Part shown: piece by piece, positions 31,885 through 37,925 of the stretch | How the letters are laid out: each line of letters opens with the position of its first letter | How positions within the stretch are numbered: position 1 is the stretch's first letter | From: Nitrospirota bacterium | GTDB lineage: Bacteria > Nitrospirota > Thermodesulfovibrionia > UBA6902 | Length of the DNA stretch: 37,925 bases | Assembly (NCBI GenBank): GCA_016213945.1 | Contig: JACQZF010000051.1 | Coordinates: forward strand, 1 to 37,925 | Direction of reading: 5' to 3' | The notes under the pieces: model-generated | Seen by the model: only the letters and a program-made list of their open reading frames with translations | The model's database searches: none | What the model was told of the DNA's origin: nothing | Made by a program: the position numbers and the translations under genes

Positions 31885-33177
31885 ATGCAGGCAATAATAA
31901 GCAACATAATTGAAGGAAGCATTGCACAGAATGCGGGTCTTGAAAAAGGCGATGCCATATTAAGCATAAACGATAACCCTGTCAGAGACGTCATAGATTA
32001 CATGTTCTATTCGCGGGACGACACCGTCAGTCTTAAAATTCAGCGGGCCAATAAAACGCATCTCTTTAAGATCCGGAAAAAAGAAGGTGATTACCTCGGT
32101 ATCGAACTAAAGCCGTCGAGGATAAAACCGTGCAGGAACAAGTGCATGTTCTGCTTCGTAGATCAACTGCCCAAAGGTCTCCGAAAGACCCTTTACCTTA
32201 AGGACGATGATTACCGCATGTCCTTTATACACGGCAATTACATCACCCTTACAAATCTTTCGGATTTGGACAAGAAGCGCATTATTGAACAGAAGCTCAG
32301 CCCTCTCTATATCTCCGTGCATACAACCAATAATGAGCTGCGAAGGAAGATTTTAGGAAATCCGAAAGCGTCCGACATTTTACAGGAGCTGCGCAATTTT
32401 ACCGCGCATAAAATAAGAATTCATGCCCAGATAGTCGTGTGTCCTGGTTTGAACGACGGTGAAGAACTTTTAAAGACCATCAAAGACCTGCAGAAATTCT
32501 ATCCATATGTAGCATCCATTGCGGTCGTCCCTGTCGGACTGACAAAGTTCAAAAAGCCTAATATAAAACCCGTTGAAAAATCCGATGCCGTAAAGGTCAT
32601 CGATACCGTGAAACAGGCAAGAATCAGGTTCAGGAAACGCCACGGCGATCCGGTGGTGTATATTGCCGATGAATTTTATATCAAGGCTGACCTGCCCTTC
32701 CCTCCTCTTAAGGATTACGGGGACCTGCCGCAGATTGAAAACGGCGTCGGACTGGTGCCGCTATTTTTGAACGCTGCCAAAAAAATAAAGCTTCCGAAAA
32801 AGATTGAACCGAGAAGGGTGGCCACTTTCACCGGCGCATCATTTATGCCTTATCTTGAGGAATTCGCTAAAAGGCTGAATACTATCGAAGGGCTGGGCCT
32901 CGAAATATTCAGGGTTGAGAATAAATTTTTCGGCTCTACGGTTACCGTGGCCGGATTAATTACCGGCAAAGATATCGTTAAGACGCTTGCCGGCAAGACA
33001 AAGGCCGACTGTCTGCTCGTGCCGAATGTTATGCTAAGATATGGAACAGACGTGTTTATCGACAACGTCACATTAAAGGATCTCGAAGAATGTCTCGGGA
33101 TGAACGTCCAAGCCGTAGATTCAACGCCTGAAGGACTTTTAAAAGGGATAACAAATGGATGTAAGTGGGAGAACTAA
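31885..33177 (+). CDS. DUF512 radical SAM protein with N-terminal PDZ-like domain
   Basis: A protein of 430 residues. Residues 1-75 form a PDZ-like domain (EGSIAQNAGLEKGDAILSIN). The core contains CRNKCMFCFVDQLPKGLR, a CxxxCxxC motif with the FVDQ signature, then DDDYRMSFIHGNYITLTNL and the DUF512 C-terminal domain (FTGASFMPYLEEF and VTVAGLITGKDI). This is the family once called cyanobacterial-type FeS oxidoreductase (TIGR03279/DUF512), widespread in anaerobes with no settled reaction. There is no Shine-Dalgarno; translation probably depends on the preceding pgsA stop. It overlaps aroE by 23 bp. Confidence 0.92.
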   Translation: MQAIISNIIEGSIAQNAGLEKGDAILSINDNPVRDVIDYMFYSRDDTVSLKIQRANKTHLFKIRKKEGDYLGIELKPSRIKPCRNKCMFCFVDQLPKGLRKTLYLKDDDYRMSFIHGNYITLTNLSDLDKKRIIEQKLSPLYISVHTTNNELRRKILGNPKASDILQELRNFTAHKIRIHAQIVVCPGLNDGEELLKTIKDLQKFYPYVASIAVVPVGLTKFKKPNIKPVEKSDAVKVIDTVKQARIRFRKRHGDPVVYIADEFYIKADLPFPPLKDYGDLPQIENGVGLVPLFLNAAKKIKLPKKIEPRRVATFTGASFMPYLEEFAKRLNTIEGLGLEIFRVENKFFGSTVTVAGLITGKDIVKTLAGKTKADCLLVPNVMLRYGTDVFIDNVTLKDLEECLGMNVQAVDSTPEGLLKGITNGCKWEN

Positions 33178-33979
33178 AATAGTCGCCATCTTCGGCAACC
33201 CGATTGAGCACACACTGTCGCCTGCAATGCATAATGCCGCATTCAAGACGCTTCGACTTGATATGTGTTATGTCCCTTTCAGGGTCTTGCCGGAAAAATT
33301 ATCAGATGCGGTCAGGGCCGTTCGCAGTTTAAATCTCCTCGGTGTCAATGTAACTGTGCCTCATAAGGAAAACGTTATTCCCCTGCTCGATGAGGTTGAC
33401 AGGGAAGCCCTGTTTATCGGCGCCGTTAACACAGTTGTTAACACTGACGGGAATTTGAAGGGATACAACACCGACGGCAGGGGCTTCATGAGCTCCCTGT
33501 CGGAAGAAGGGGTATCAACAGAAGGCAAAGATATCCTCATCATCGGAGCGGGCGGGGCATCAAGGGCGATCAGTTATTATTTAAGTGAAAAGGCTTCAAT
33601 GCTTTATTTATATGATGTCGACAGGCCAAAGGCAGAGAGTCTGGTAAACGACCTCAAAAAAATCCGCAATAATGTCTTTCCCCTTGCCGACCCGAAGAAT
33701 ATCGAAAAGCCGCATATAATAATCAATGCGACGCCTCTTGGACTCAGGCAGGATGATCCTCTGCCGTTGAATTCTGACTTCATCACACCTGATACGGTCG
33801 TATGCGACCTTATATATAAAAAGACAAGATTACTTCAGGACGCTGAAAAGAAAAGGGCAAAGACGATCAACGGGTCGGGAATGCTTTTATGGCAGGGGGT
33901 GCTGGCATTTGAGCTATGGACAGGAGTTAAGCCGCCTGTAGATGTCATGCGTCAGGCATTATTGTCAAGAATTAAATAA
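33155..33979 (+). CDS. aroE: Shikimate dehydrogenase (NADP+)
   Basis: A protein of 274 residues. It reduces 3-dehydroshikimate to shikimate in aromatic amino acid synthesis. N-terminal FGNPIEHTLSPAMHNAAF (substrate Ser and Thr), NVTVPHKENV (catalytic Lys), GAVNTVV, GYNTDGRGF (catalytic Asp), a Rossmann motif GAGGASRAISYYL, INATPLGL and NGSGMLLWQGVLAFELW (product loop, normally GxxMLxxQA). The ATG at 33155 lies inside the DUF512 gene and is preceded by AAAGGGA. The overlap implies coupled expression. Confidence 0.96.
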   Translation: MDVSGRTKIVAIFGNPIEHTLSPAMHNAAFKTLRLDMCYVPFRVLPEKLSDAVRAVRSLNLLGVNVTVPHKENVIPLLDEVDREALFIGAVNTVVNTDGNLKGYNTDGRGFMSSLSEEGVSTEGKDILIIGAGGASRAISYYLSEKASMLYLYDVDRPKAESLVNDLKKIRNNVFPLADPKNIEKPHIIINATPLGLRQDDPLPLNSDFITPDTVVCDLIYKKTRLLQDAEKKRAKTINGSGMLLWQGVLAFELWTGVKPPVDVMRQALLSRIK

Positions 33980-34006
33980 TTATTTTTTGCATTGAAGCAA
34001 AATGGC

Positions 34007-34034
34007 TTGATATTTTCATGAAAATGGATATGAT
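34007..34034 (+). promoter_or_regulatory. Promoter with palindromic operator upstream of the diheme cytochrome
   Basis: TTGATA (34007-34012), a 16-bp spacer and TATGAT (34029-34034). A perfect 14-bp palindrome ATTTTCATGAAAAT (34012-34025) fills the spacer, a typical place for a repressor site. The start point would be near 34041, 24 nt before the ATG, leaving room for AAAGGAA. Confidence 0.6.
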
Positions 34035-34064
34035 AAATAATAACCTGAAACGAAAGGAAATAAA

Positions 34065-34817
34065 ATGAAAAGGACGAATATCCAGTTTTTATTAATCATA
34101 GCATTATTTTTTGTATTATCAATATCCGCATCATCACCGGTAACTGCAGATGATGTGCAAAAACTAACAGGGATGAAATTTGTTCAACTTGCAAGGGGCG
34201 GGATGTTATATGACAACTGGATGGCAGAGCTTGGTGTAAAAATTGATAAAACACATCCTTCATACCCTGCAAACGGGCCTCAAAAAGGCTCTGGTACATG
34301 GCGCTGCAAGGAATGCCACGGATGGGACTACAAAGGAAAAGTCGGCGATTACTCTAAAGGCAGTCATTACTCAGGGTTAACGGGTATACGTTCATATGCG
34401 AACATGGACCCCGTCGAGATAGTTAAAATACTTAAAAACGATACACATGCCTTCGGCGACAGATTGTCTGAAAACGATTATGACGCGCTTGCCCTGTTTG
34501 TCTCTCTGGGACAAATAGACGTAGACCTTTTTATAAATCGTGAAACTAAAAAGAGTTTCGGGGATATAGCCAGCGGCAGCAGGATTTATCTTGCAACGTG
34601 TATTAAATGCCACGGAGTTGACGGGAAAGAAATAGATATGAGTACCGACAAAAATGCAGTGCTGTATATTGGAACAGTAGCAAACAAAAACCCATATGAA
34701 ACTTTGCATAAGATCCGCTGGGGACATCCCGGCACGCCGATGATCTCTTTGCTGTTCCTTGAACTCAAAGAACAACTCGATGTGCTTGCATTCTGCCAGG
34801 CCCTGCCGGAAAGATAG
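34065..34817 (+). CDS. Secreted diheme cytochrome c
   Basis: A protein of 250 residues. Signal peptide MKRTNIQFLLIIALFFVLSI...VTA. Domain 1 carries CKECHGWDYKG, domain 2 carries CIKCHGVDGKE, and GHPGTPM near residue 225 offers a Met ligand to the second heme. The N-terminal GGMLYDNWMAELG and the WRCKECHGWDYKG-GSHYSG pattern recur in a family of anaerobe c-type cytochromes of unknown partner. It resembles cytochrome domains that accept electrons from periplasmic dehydrogenases. The Shine-Dalgarno AAAGGAA is present. It has its own promoter with a palindromic operator, so it is regulated separately from aroE. Confidence 0.85.
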   Translation: MKRTNIQFLLIIALFFVLSISASSPVTADDVQKLTGMKFVQLARGGMLYDNWMAELGVKIDKTHPSYPANGPQKGSGTWRCKECHGWDYKGKVGDYSKGSHYSGLTGIRSYANMDPVEIVKILKNDTHAFGDRLSENDYDALALFVSLGQIDVDLFINRETKKSFGDIASGSRIYLATCIKCHGVDGKEIDMSTDKNAVLYIGTVANKNPYETLHKIRWGHPGTPMISLLFLELKEQLDVLAFCQALPER

Positions 34818-34855
34818 AATTAAAAATTGCGGTTTGGGTAAAACGATCAAAAAAG

Positions 34856-36400
34856 TTACGCCGGCTTCTTATTCGCCCAGTTAAGAATCTCATTCACCAT
34901 TGCTTCAATGGTCGCCTCTTTGGGCATGATGCTGACTTTCAGCCCGGCCTTCTCAACTGCCTTTGCAGTGACAGGGCCGATTACGGCGATTGCAACATCT
35001 TTCAGAAGGCCGTCAGAATCGCCTCCGGTTATTTCCATGAAATTATTAAAAGTGGCCGCGCTTGTAAATGTAGCGATGGTGATCTTCCCCTCTTTCAAAA
35101 ATCTTCTAATCCTTCGTCCGTGGGTTTCAGGCTTCACGGCCCTGTACGCTGTAACAACGTCGATCTCCCCGCCAAGCTCACGAATTTTCTGAGGAAGAAT
35201 TTCCCGTGCCGTCTCAGCGCGGGGCAGAAGGAACTTTGTTCCTTGTAGGGGCGAACGGCCGTTCGCCCCTACGGGTATCTGCCGATTGATCATTTTTATC
35301 AGTCCTTCAGCGTTAAATTCCTCCGGCACAAGATCAACTTTTATTCCGAATTTATTAATTGCCTCCGCGGTCTTTGATCCTACAGCGCATATCTTTATCC
35401 CTTTCAAATCCCTGATGTCCCTGTCTCTCTCGAAAAGCCTTTTGAAAAAATAATTGACGCCGTTTGCGCTTGTAATTATCATCCAGTTGTAAGACTCTAT
35501 TTTATCAATGGCCCTGTCCATCTCTGTCCAGTCCAAGGGTGGGACGATCTTTATGGTGGGGAAATCTATTATTTCAGCGCCTGATTCTTCCAACGCGTCA
35601 AATCCGTAAGAGTGTTCCCTTGTAACAAGTATCCTCTGTCCAAACAGCGGTTTATTCTCGTACCACTTGAGGACCTCTCTGAGTTTTACAACCTCACCCA
35701 CAACCATGACCGCCGGGGGCCTGATGTCGTTTTCCCTGACGAGTTCCGGGATGCTTTTCAGATCTCCAACGAGCGTGGTCTGGTCCGGCCTTGTTCCCCA
35801 GCGCACAACGGCCACCGGAGTTTCAGGTTTTCTGCCGTTATCGATAAGCTGCCGGCAGACGTGTGCGATATTTTTTACGGCCATAAGAAAAACAATCGTT
35901 CCCACGCCGGTTGCAAGCCTTGCCCAGTCTATCGAGCTTTCCTTTTTATTTTCATCTTCATACCCCGGGACAATTGCGAGCGATGAGGAATATAATCTGT
36001 GAGTGAGCGGGATCCCCGCGTAAGCAGGCGCGGCAATCGCCGAGCTGACCCCCGGGACAATCTCAAACTCAATGCCTTCCTTCGCCAGCGTCTCTGCCTC
36101 TTCTCCCCCTCTGCCGAATACAAAAGGGTCGCCGCCTTTTAACCGGCAGATGGTCTTTCCTTCCTTTGACTTTTCAACAAGGGTCCTGTTTATCTCATCC
36201 TGCGTCATCGTGTGATGACCGCCGCGTTTGCCCGCATAAATGAACTCGGCGTCGCGCCTTATGTAATTGAGGACCTGCGCGTTCAGATGGAAGTCATAAA
36301 CCACCACCTCAGCTTTCTGCAGGCACTTGAGCCCCTTCACTGTAAGAAGGCTGATATCACCTGGTCCCGCGCCGACTATGTAGACTTTTCCTTTTTGCAT
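34856..36400 (-). CDS. cobA-hemD: Uroporphyrinogen-III C-methyltransferase/uroporphyrinogen-III synthase fusion
   Basis: A protein of 514 residues. Residues 1-245 are SUMT (CobA): VYIVGAGPGDISLLTVKG, then YAGKRGG, then RLKGGDPFVFGRGGEEAE, then VPGVSSAIAAPAYAGIPLTHR. It methylates uroporphyrinogen III to precorrin-2, toward siroheme, cobalamin and heme d1. Residues about 255-510 are uroporphyrinogen-III synthase (HemD): ILVTREHS, then IITSANGVNYFF, then FTSAATFNNF. The fusion order is common in Firmicutes and Nitrospirota-like genomes. A 28-bp palindrome at 35245-35272 is inserted in frame (VGANGRSPLQG) between two HemD segments. It is convergent with the diheme cytochrome. Confidence 0.95.
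   Translation of the reverse strand: MQKGKVYIVGAGPGDISLLTVKGLKCLQKAEVVVYDFHLNAQVLNYIRRDAEFIYAGKRGGHHTMTQDEINRTLVEKSKEGKTICRLKGGDPFVFGRGGEEAETLAKEGIEFEIVPGVSSAIAAPAYAGIPLTHRLYSSSLAIVPGYEDENKKESSIDWARLATGVGTIVFLMAVKNIAHVCRQLIDNGRKPETPVAVVRWGTRPDQTTLVGDLKSIPELVRENDIRPPAVMVVGEVVKLREVLKWYENKPLFGQRILVTREHSYGFDALEESGAEIIDFPTIKIVPPLDWTEMDRAIDKIESYNWMIITSANGVNYFFKRLFERDRDIRDLKGIKICAVGSKTAEAINKFGIKVDLVPEEFNAEGLIKMINRQIPVGANGRSPLQGTKFLLPRAETAREILPQKIRELGGEIDVVTAYRAVKPETHGRRIRRFLKEGKITIATFTSAATFNNFMEITGGDSDGLLKDVAIAVIGPVTAKAVEKAGLKVSIMPKEATIEAMVNEILNWANKKPA
35245..35272. repeat. Perfect 28-bp palindrome inside hemD
   Basis: A GTAGGGGCGAACGG half and its exact reverse complement, meeting at 35258/35259, give a perfect dyad. 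It is read in frame as GANGRSPLQ. It is a recognisable member of the short palindromic repeats that recur in several bacterial phyla. Confidence 0.9.
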
Positions 36401-36450
36401 GTTTTTGATTTGATTATTATGAATATTACCGGCTTAACTTTGTAAAAAAG

Positions 36451-36495
36451 ATGCCGGAGCCATTACCGAACTCGTGGTCACAAGTCGACCGGCAT
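36451..36495. repeat. Short inverted repeat between HU/IHF and cobA-hemD
   Basis: ATGCCGG (36451-36457) and CCGGCAT (36489-36495) frame a 45-bp element. It may be a reduced copy of the CCGGCAT repeats at 22.8 kb. Not a clear terminator (no T-run on either side). Confidence 0.4.
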
Positions 36496-36546
36496 AATTC
36501 CAGAATCACGAAGAAAATTTGAAATTTGAAATAAAAAATGCGTTCC

Positions 36547-36828
36547 CTAAACCTTATTTACCATTTCACGGAGCTCTTTGCCGACTTTGAAGAACGGTAC
36601 CTTTTTGGGAGGCACTGCGACGGAGGTGCCTGTCTTTGGATTTCTTGCCTGTCTTGCGTTTCTGGCCCTGAGCCTGAAATTGCCGAAACCCCTGATCTCA
36701 ACCTTATCGCCTTTTGCAAGGGCTTCCTTGATGCTTTCAAACATGGTCTCAATTATAACTTCAACCTGCTTCTTTGAGAGTCCTTCTACCTTCCCGGAAA
36801 CTTTTTCAATAAGAACTGATTTAGTCAT
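36547..36828 (-). CDS. HU/IHF-family nucleoid DNA-binding protein
   Basis: A protein of 93 residues. DNABII fold: MTKSVLIEKVSGK and LSKKQVEVIIETMFESIKEAL helices, GDKVEIRGFGNFRLRAR, and the arm RNPKTGTSVAVPPKKVPFF with the conserved Pro that intercalates into bent DNA. The R-N-P-K-T-G core is invariant. HU and IHF subunits cannot be told apart safely by eye; the rpsA-sppA-DNABII order resembles the rpsA-ihfB arrangement. The Shine-Dalgarno GGGAGG is strong. It acts in DNA bending and nucleoid structure. Confidence 0.95.
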   Translation of the reverse strand: MTKSVLIEKVSGKVEGLSKKQVEVIIETMFESIKEALAKGDKVEIRGFGNFRLRARNARQARNPKTGTSVAVPPKKVPFFKVGKELREMVNKV

Positions 36829-36892
36829 ATATACCTCCCTTTAAGAATAATCTGATAACAAAATTCAAGTTAGTTGTATGTTGCCAATCAAA

Positions 36893-36926
36893 AAGCAGAT
36901 AGCTGACTGCTGACAGCCATCAGCTT
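36893..36926. repeat. AGCTGA-type short repeat
   Basis: AGCAGATAGCTGACTGCTGACAG... with an inverted TCAGCT at the right end, in the gap between sppA and HU/IHF. It looks like one more dispersed tandem/palindromic family. No function is claimed. Confidence 0.4.
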
Positions 36927-36930
36927 GTGG

Positions 36931-37779
36931 TTACGGTGTCATTAAATATTTCAAACTGACACCCTGAAAGACGCTGCCGATGAGATTTTTCGGCAGTTCT
37001 CCTTTGAGCATGTCGATAAAGCTGAACTCCTCTTTCTTCTGAACAACCTGAGGCTCGCCTTTTATCCCTGTCAGCTCACCTGCTAACATAATAGCATCCT
37101 GCAGATTGCCTATTTCATCCACAAGCCCTACTTCTTTTGCCATCCTGCCTGTAAATATACGGCCGTCGGCAAGTTTTTTTATTTGTTCAAATTTAATCCC
37201 CCGGCCCTCTGAGACGGCCTGGATAAACTGGTCATGCACGTCGTCAAGGACTGTCTGGAGGATCTCTTTCTCTTCAGGCTTCAGAGATTTGAAAATGGAT
37301 GCGATGTCTTTATGCGCCCCGCTTTTTATCACCTGTGTTTCCACGCCGATCTTTTGCATCAGGCCCGAGATGTTCGGGATCTCCATGATCACCCCGATAG
37401 AGCCTGTCAAAGTCCCGGCGTTTGCAACTATCCTGTCCGCCGGAGCGGATATGTAATAGCCCCCTGAAGCGGCCACTGTCCCCATTGAAACGATGACCTT
37501 CTTCTTTTCTTTTATTTTTTTGATTTCTTCATATATTTCCTGAGACGGCGCCACGGCGCCGCCGGGACTGTCTATCCTGAGGACTATGGCTTTTACGGAA
37601 CTGTCTTTTGAATGCTCCTTTAATTCCTCGATAACATCCGATGAATCAAGGATCACGCCGGTAACGCGCACCAGCGCGACTTTATCTCCCAATGGGCTCT
37701 TGCGCGAAACAGTCATCACAAGGCTCAGGATTAAAATCAGGACAAATATAACAGCGAAAAAAATCAGGACCTTCTTCAA
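36931..37779 (-). CDS. sppA: Signal peptide peptidase SppA (short form)
   Basis: A protein of 282 residues. One N-terminal membrane anchor (VLIFFAVIFVLILILSLVM) is followed by a single ClpP-like protease domain. Landmarks are LRIDSPGGAVAPSQEIYEEI, the nucleophile Ser in GTVAASGGYYIS, TGSIGVIM, and the general-base Lys in SGAHKDIASIF, a Ser/Lys dyad as in archaeal and Bacillus short SppA. It degrades leftover signal peptides in the membrane. TTG start preceded by GGAG 8 nt upstream. It begins 21 bp after the rpsA stop, so the two are probably co-transcribed. Confidence 0.95.
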   Translation of the reverse strand: MKKVLIFFAVIFVLILILSLVMTVSRKSPLGDKVALVRVTGVILDSSDVIEELKEHSKDSSVKAIVLRIDSPGGAVAPSQEIYEEIKKIKEKKKVIVSMGTVAASGGYYISAPADRIVANAGTLTGSIGVIMEIPNISGLMQKIGVETQVIKSGAHKDIASIFKSLKPEEKEILQTVLDDVHDQFIQAVSEGRGIKFEQIKKLADGRIFTGRMAKEVGLVDEIGNLQDAIMLAGELTGIKGEPQVVQKKEEFSFIDMLKGELPKNLIGSVFQGVSLKYLMTP

Positions 37780-37800
37780 CTTAAAAACTCCAACCCCGGT

Positions 37801-37925
37801 TTAGCCAATCATTGTTTTCATCGTAAGGTCTATCTTCCTCTCGGCGGGATTAACGTTAAGGACCCTCGCGGTCAGCTCGGTCCCTTTCTTGAACAGGTCT
37901 TCCATCTTCTCGTCGGGTTTTTTAT
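37801..37925 (-). CDS. rpsA: 30S ribosomal protein S1, C-terminal end (partial)
   Basis: The last 41 codons of a gene that continues beyond the right edge. The frame reads EDLFKKGTELTARVLNVN, then AERKIDLTMKTMIG and stop, which is the second half of an S1 OB-fold domain (VLxVNPxERKIxLS pattern). The position before sppA and a DNABII gene supports rpsA over another S1-domain protein. Only the C-terminal fragment is visible, so domain number cannot be judged. Confidence 0.8.
   Translation of the reverse strand, partial: KKPDEKMEDLFKKGTELTARVLNVNPAERKIDLTMKTMIG

Noticed and set aside
35612-36002. Two overlapping plus-strand ORFs (124 and 111 codons) opposite cobA
   Set aside because: They are antisense to highly conserved methyltransferase motifs and have no ribosome binding site or family resemblance.

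Overview
The window reads as ordinary chromosome of a Gram-negative, anaerobic or facultatively anaerobic bacterium. The best guess is a Nitrospirota (Thermodesulfovibrionia-like) lineage, at moderate confidence. The clues are periplasmic multiheme c-type cytochromes, formate-tetrahydrofolate ligase (Wood-Ljungdahl or one-carbon metabolism), a CobA-HemD fusion, a DUF512 radical SAM protein, the order rpsA-sppA-HU/IHF, Slp-type lipoproteins, PilZ proteins and a heavy load of short palindromic and tandem repeats. No phage, transposase, CRISPR array, rRNA or tRNA was seen.

Layout. 1-6.9 kb: a globin-coupled histidine-kinase-like sensor, a SprT-like metalloprotease divergent from priA, a PilZ-like protein, a coiled-coil lipoprotein, an HPF/cold-shock fusion and a Slp lipoprotein. 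7.0-13.7 kb: cspA behind a leader with an intrinsic terminator, tex, a UvrD-type helicase, a zinc-ribbon/Tudor-like protein and a DNA-repair-type radical SAM protein. 13.7-17.3 kb: a candidate structured RNA, then a thioredoxin-fold/TPR protein coupled to a large multiheme cytochrome, a PilZ protein and a small membrane protein. 17.3-23.4 kb (minus strand): a P-type cation ATPase, a UPF0182 membrane protein and a TFIIB-type zinc-ribbon protein, all downstream of a promoter and what looks like a yybP-ykoY manganese riboswitch with a terminator platform. 23.6-29.1 kb: an LtaS/MdoB-like enzyme, OsmC, a DEDD exonuclease, a small multiheme cytochrome, a Ca2+/Na+ exchanger and the wreck of a Kef-type antiporter. 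29.4-37.9 kb: fhs, pgsA, DUF512 radical SAM, aroE, a diheme cytochrome, cobA-hemD, HU/IHF, sppA and the 3' end of rpsA.

Two themes stand out. First, the presumed manganese riboswitch heads a three-gene unit in which only the ATPase has an obvious metal role, so it points to a function for UPF0182 and the small zinc-ribbon protein. Second, several different short repeat families (7-bp tandem, 24-bp tandem and several palindromes) sit both between genes and in frame inside conserved genes (priA, tex, the P-type ATPase, hemD). One of them forms the N-terminus of the large cytochrome, where a change in copy number would shift the reading frame.

All family names come from reading motifs by eye; no database search was possible. 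Many start codons are uncertain, and the choices are explained entry by entry.
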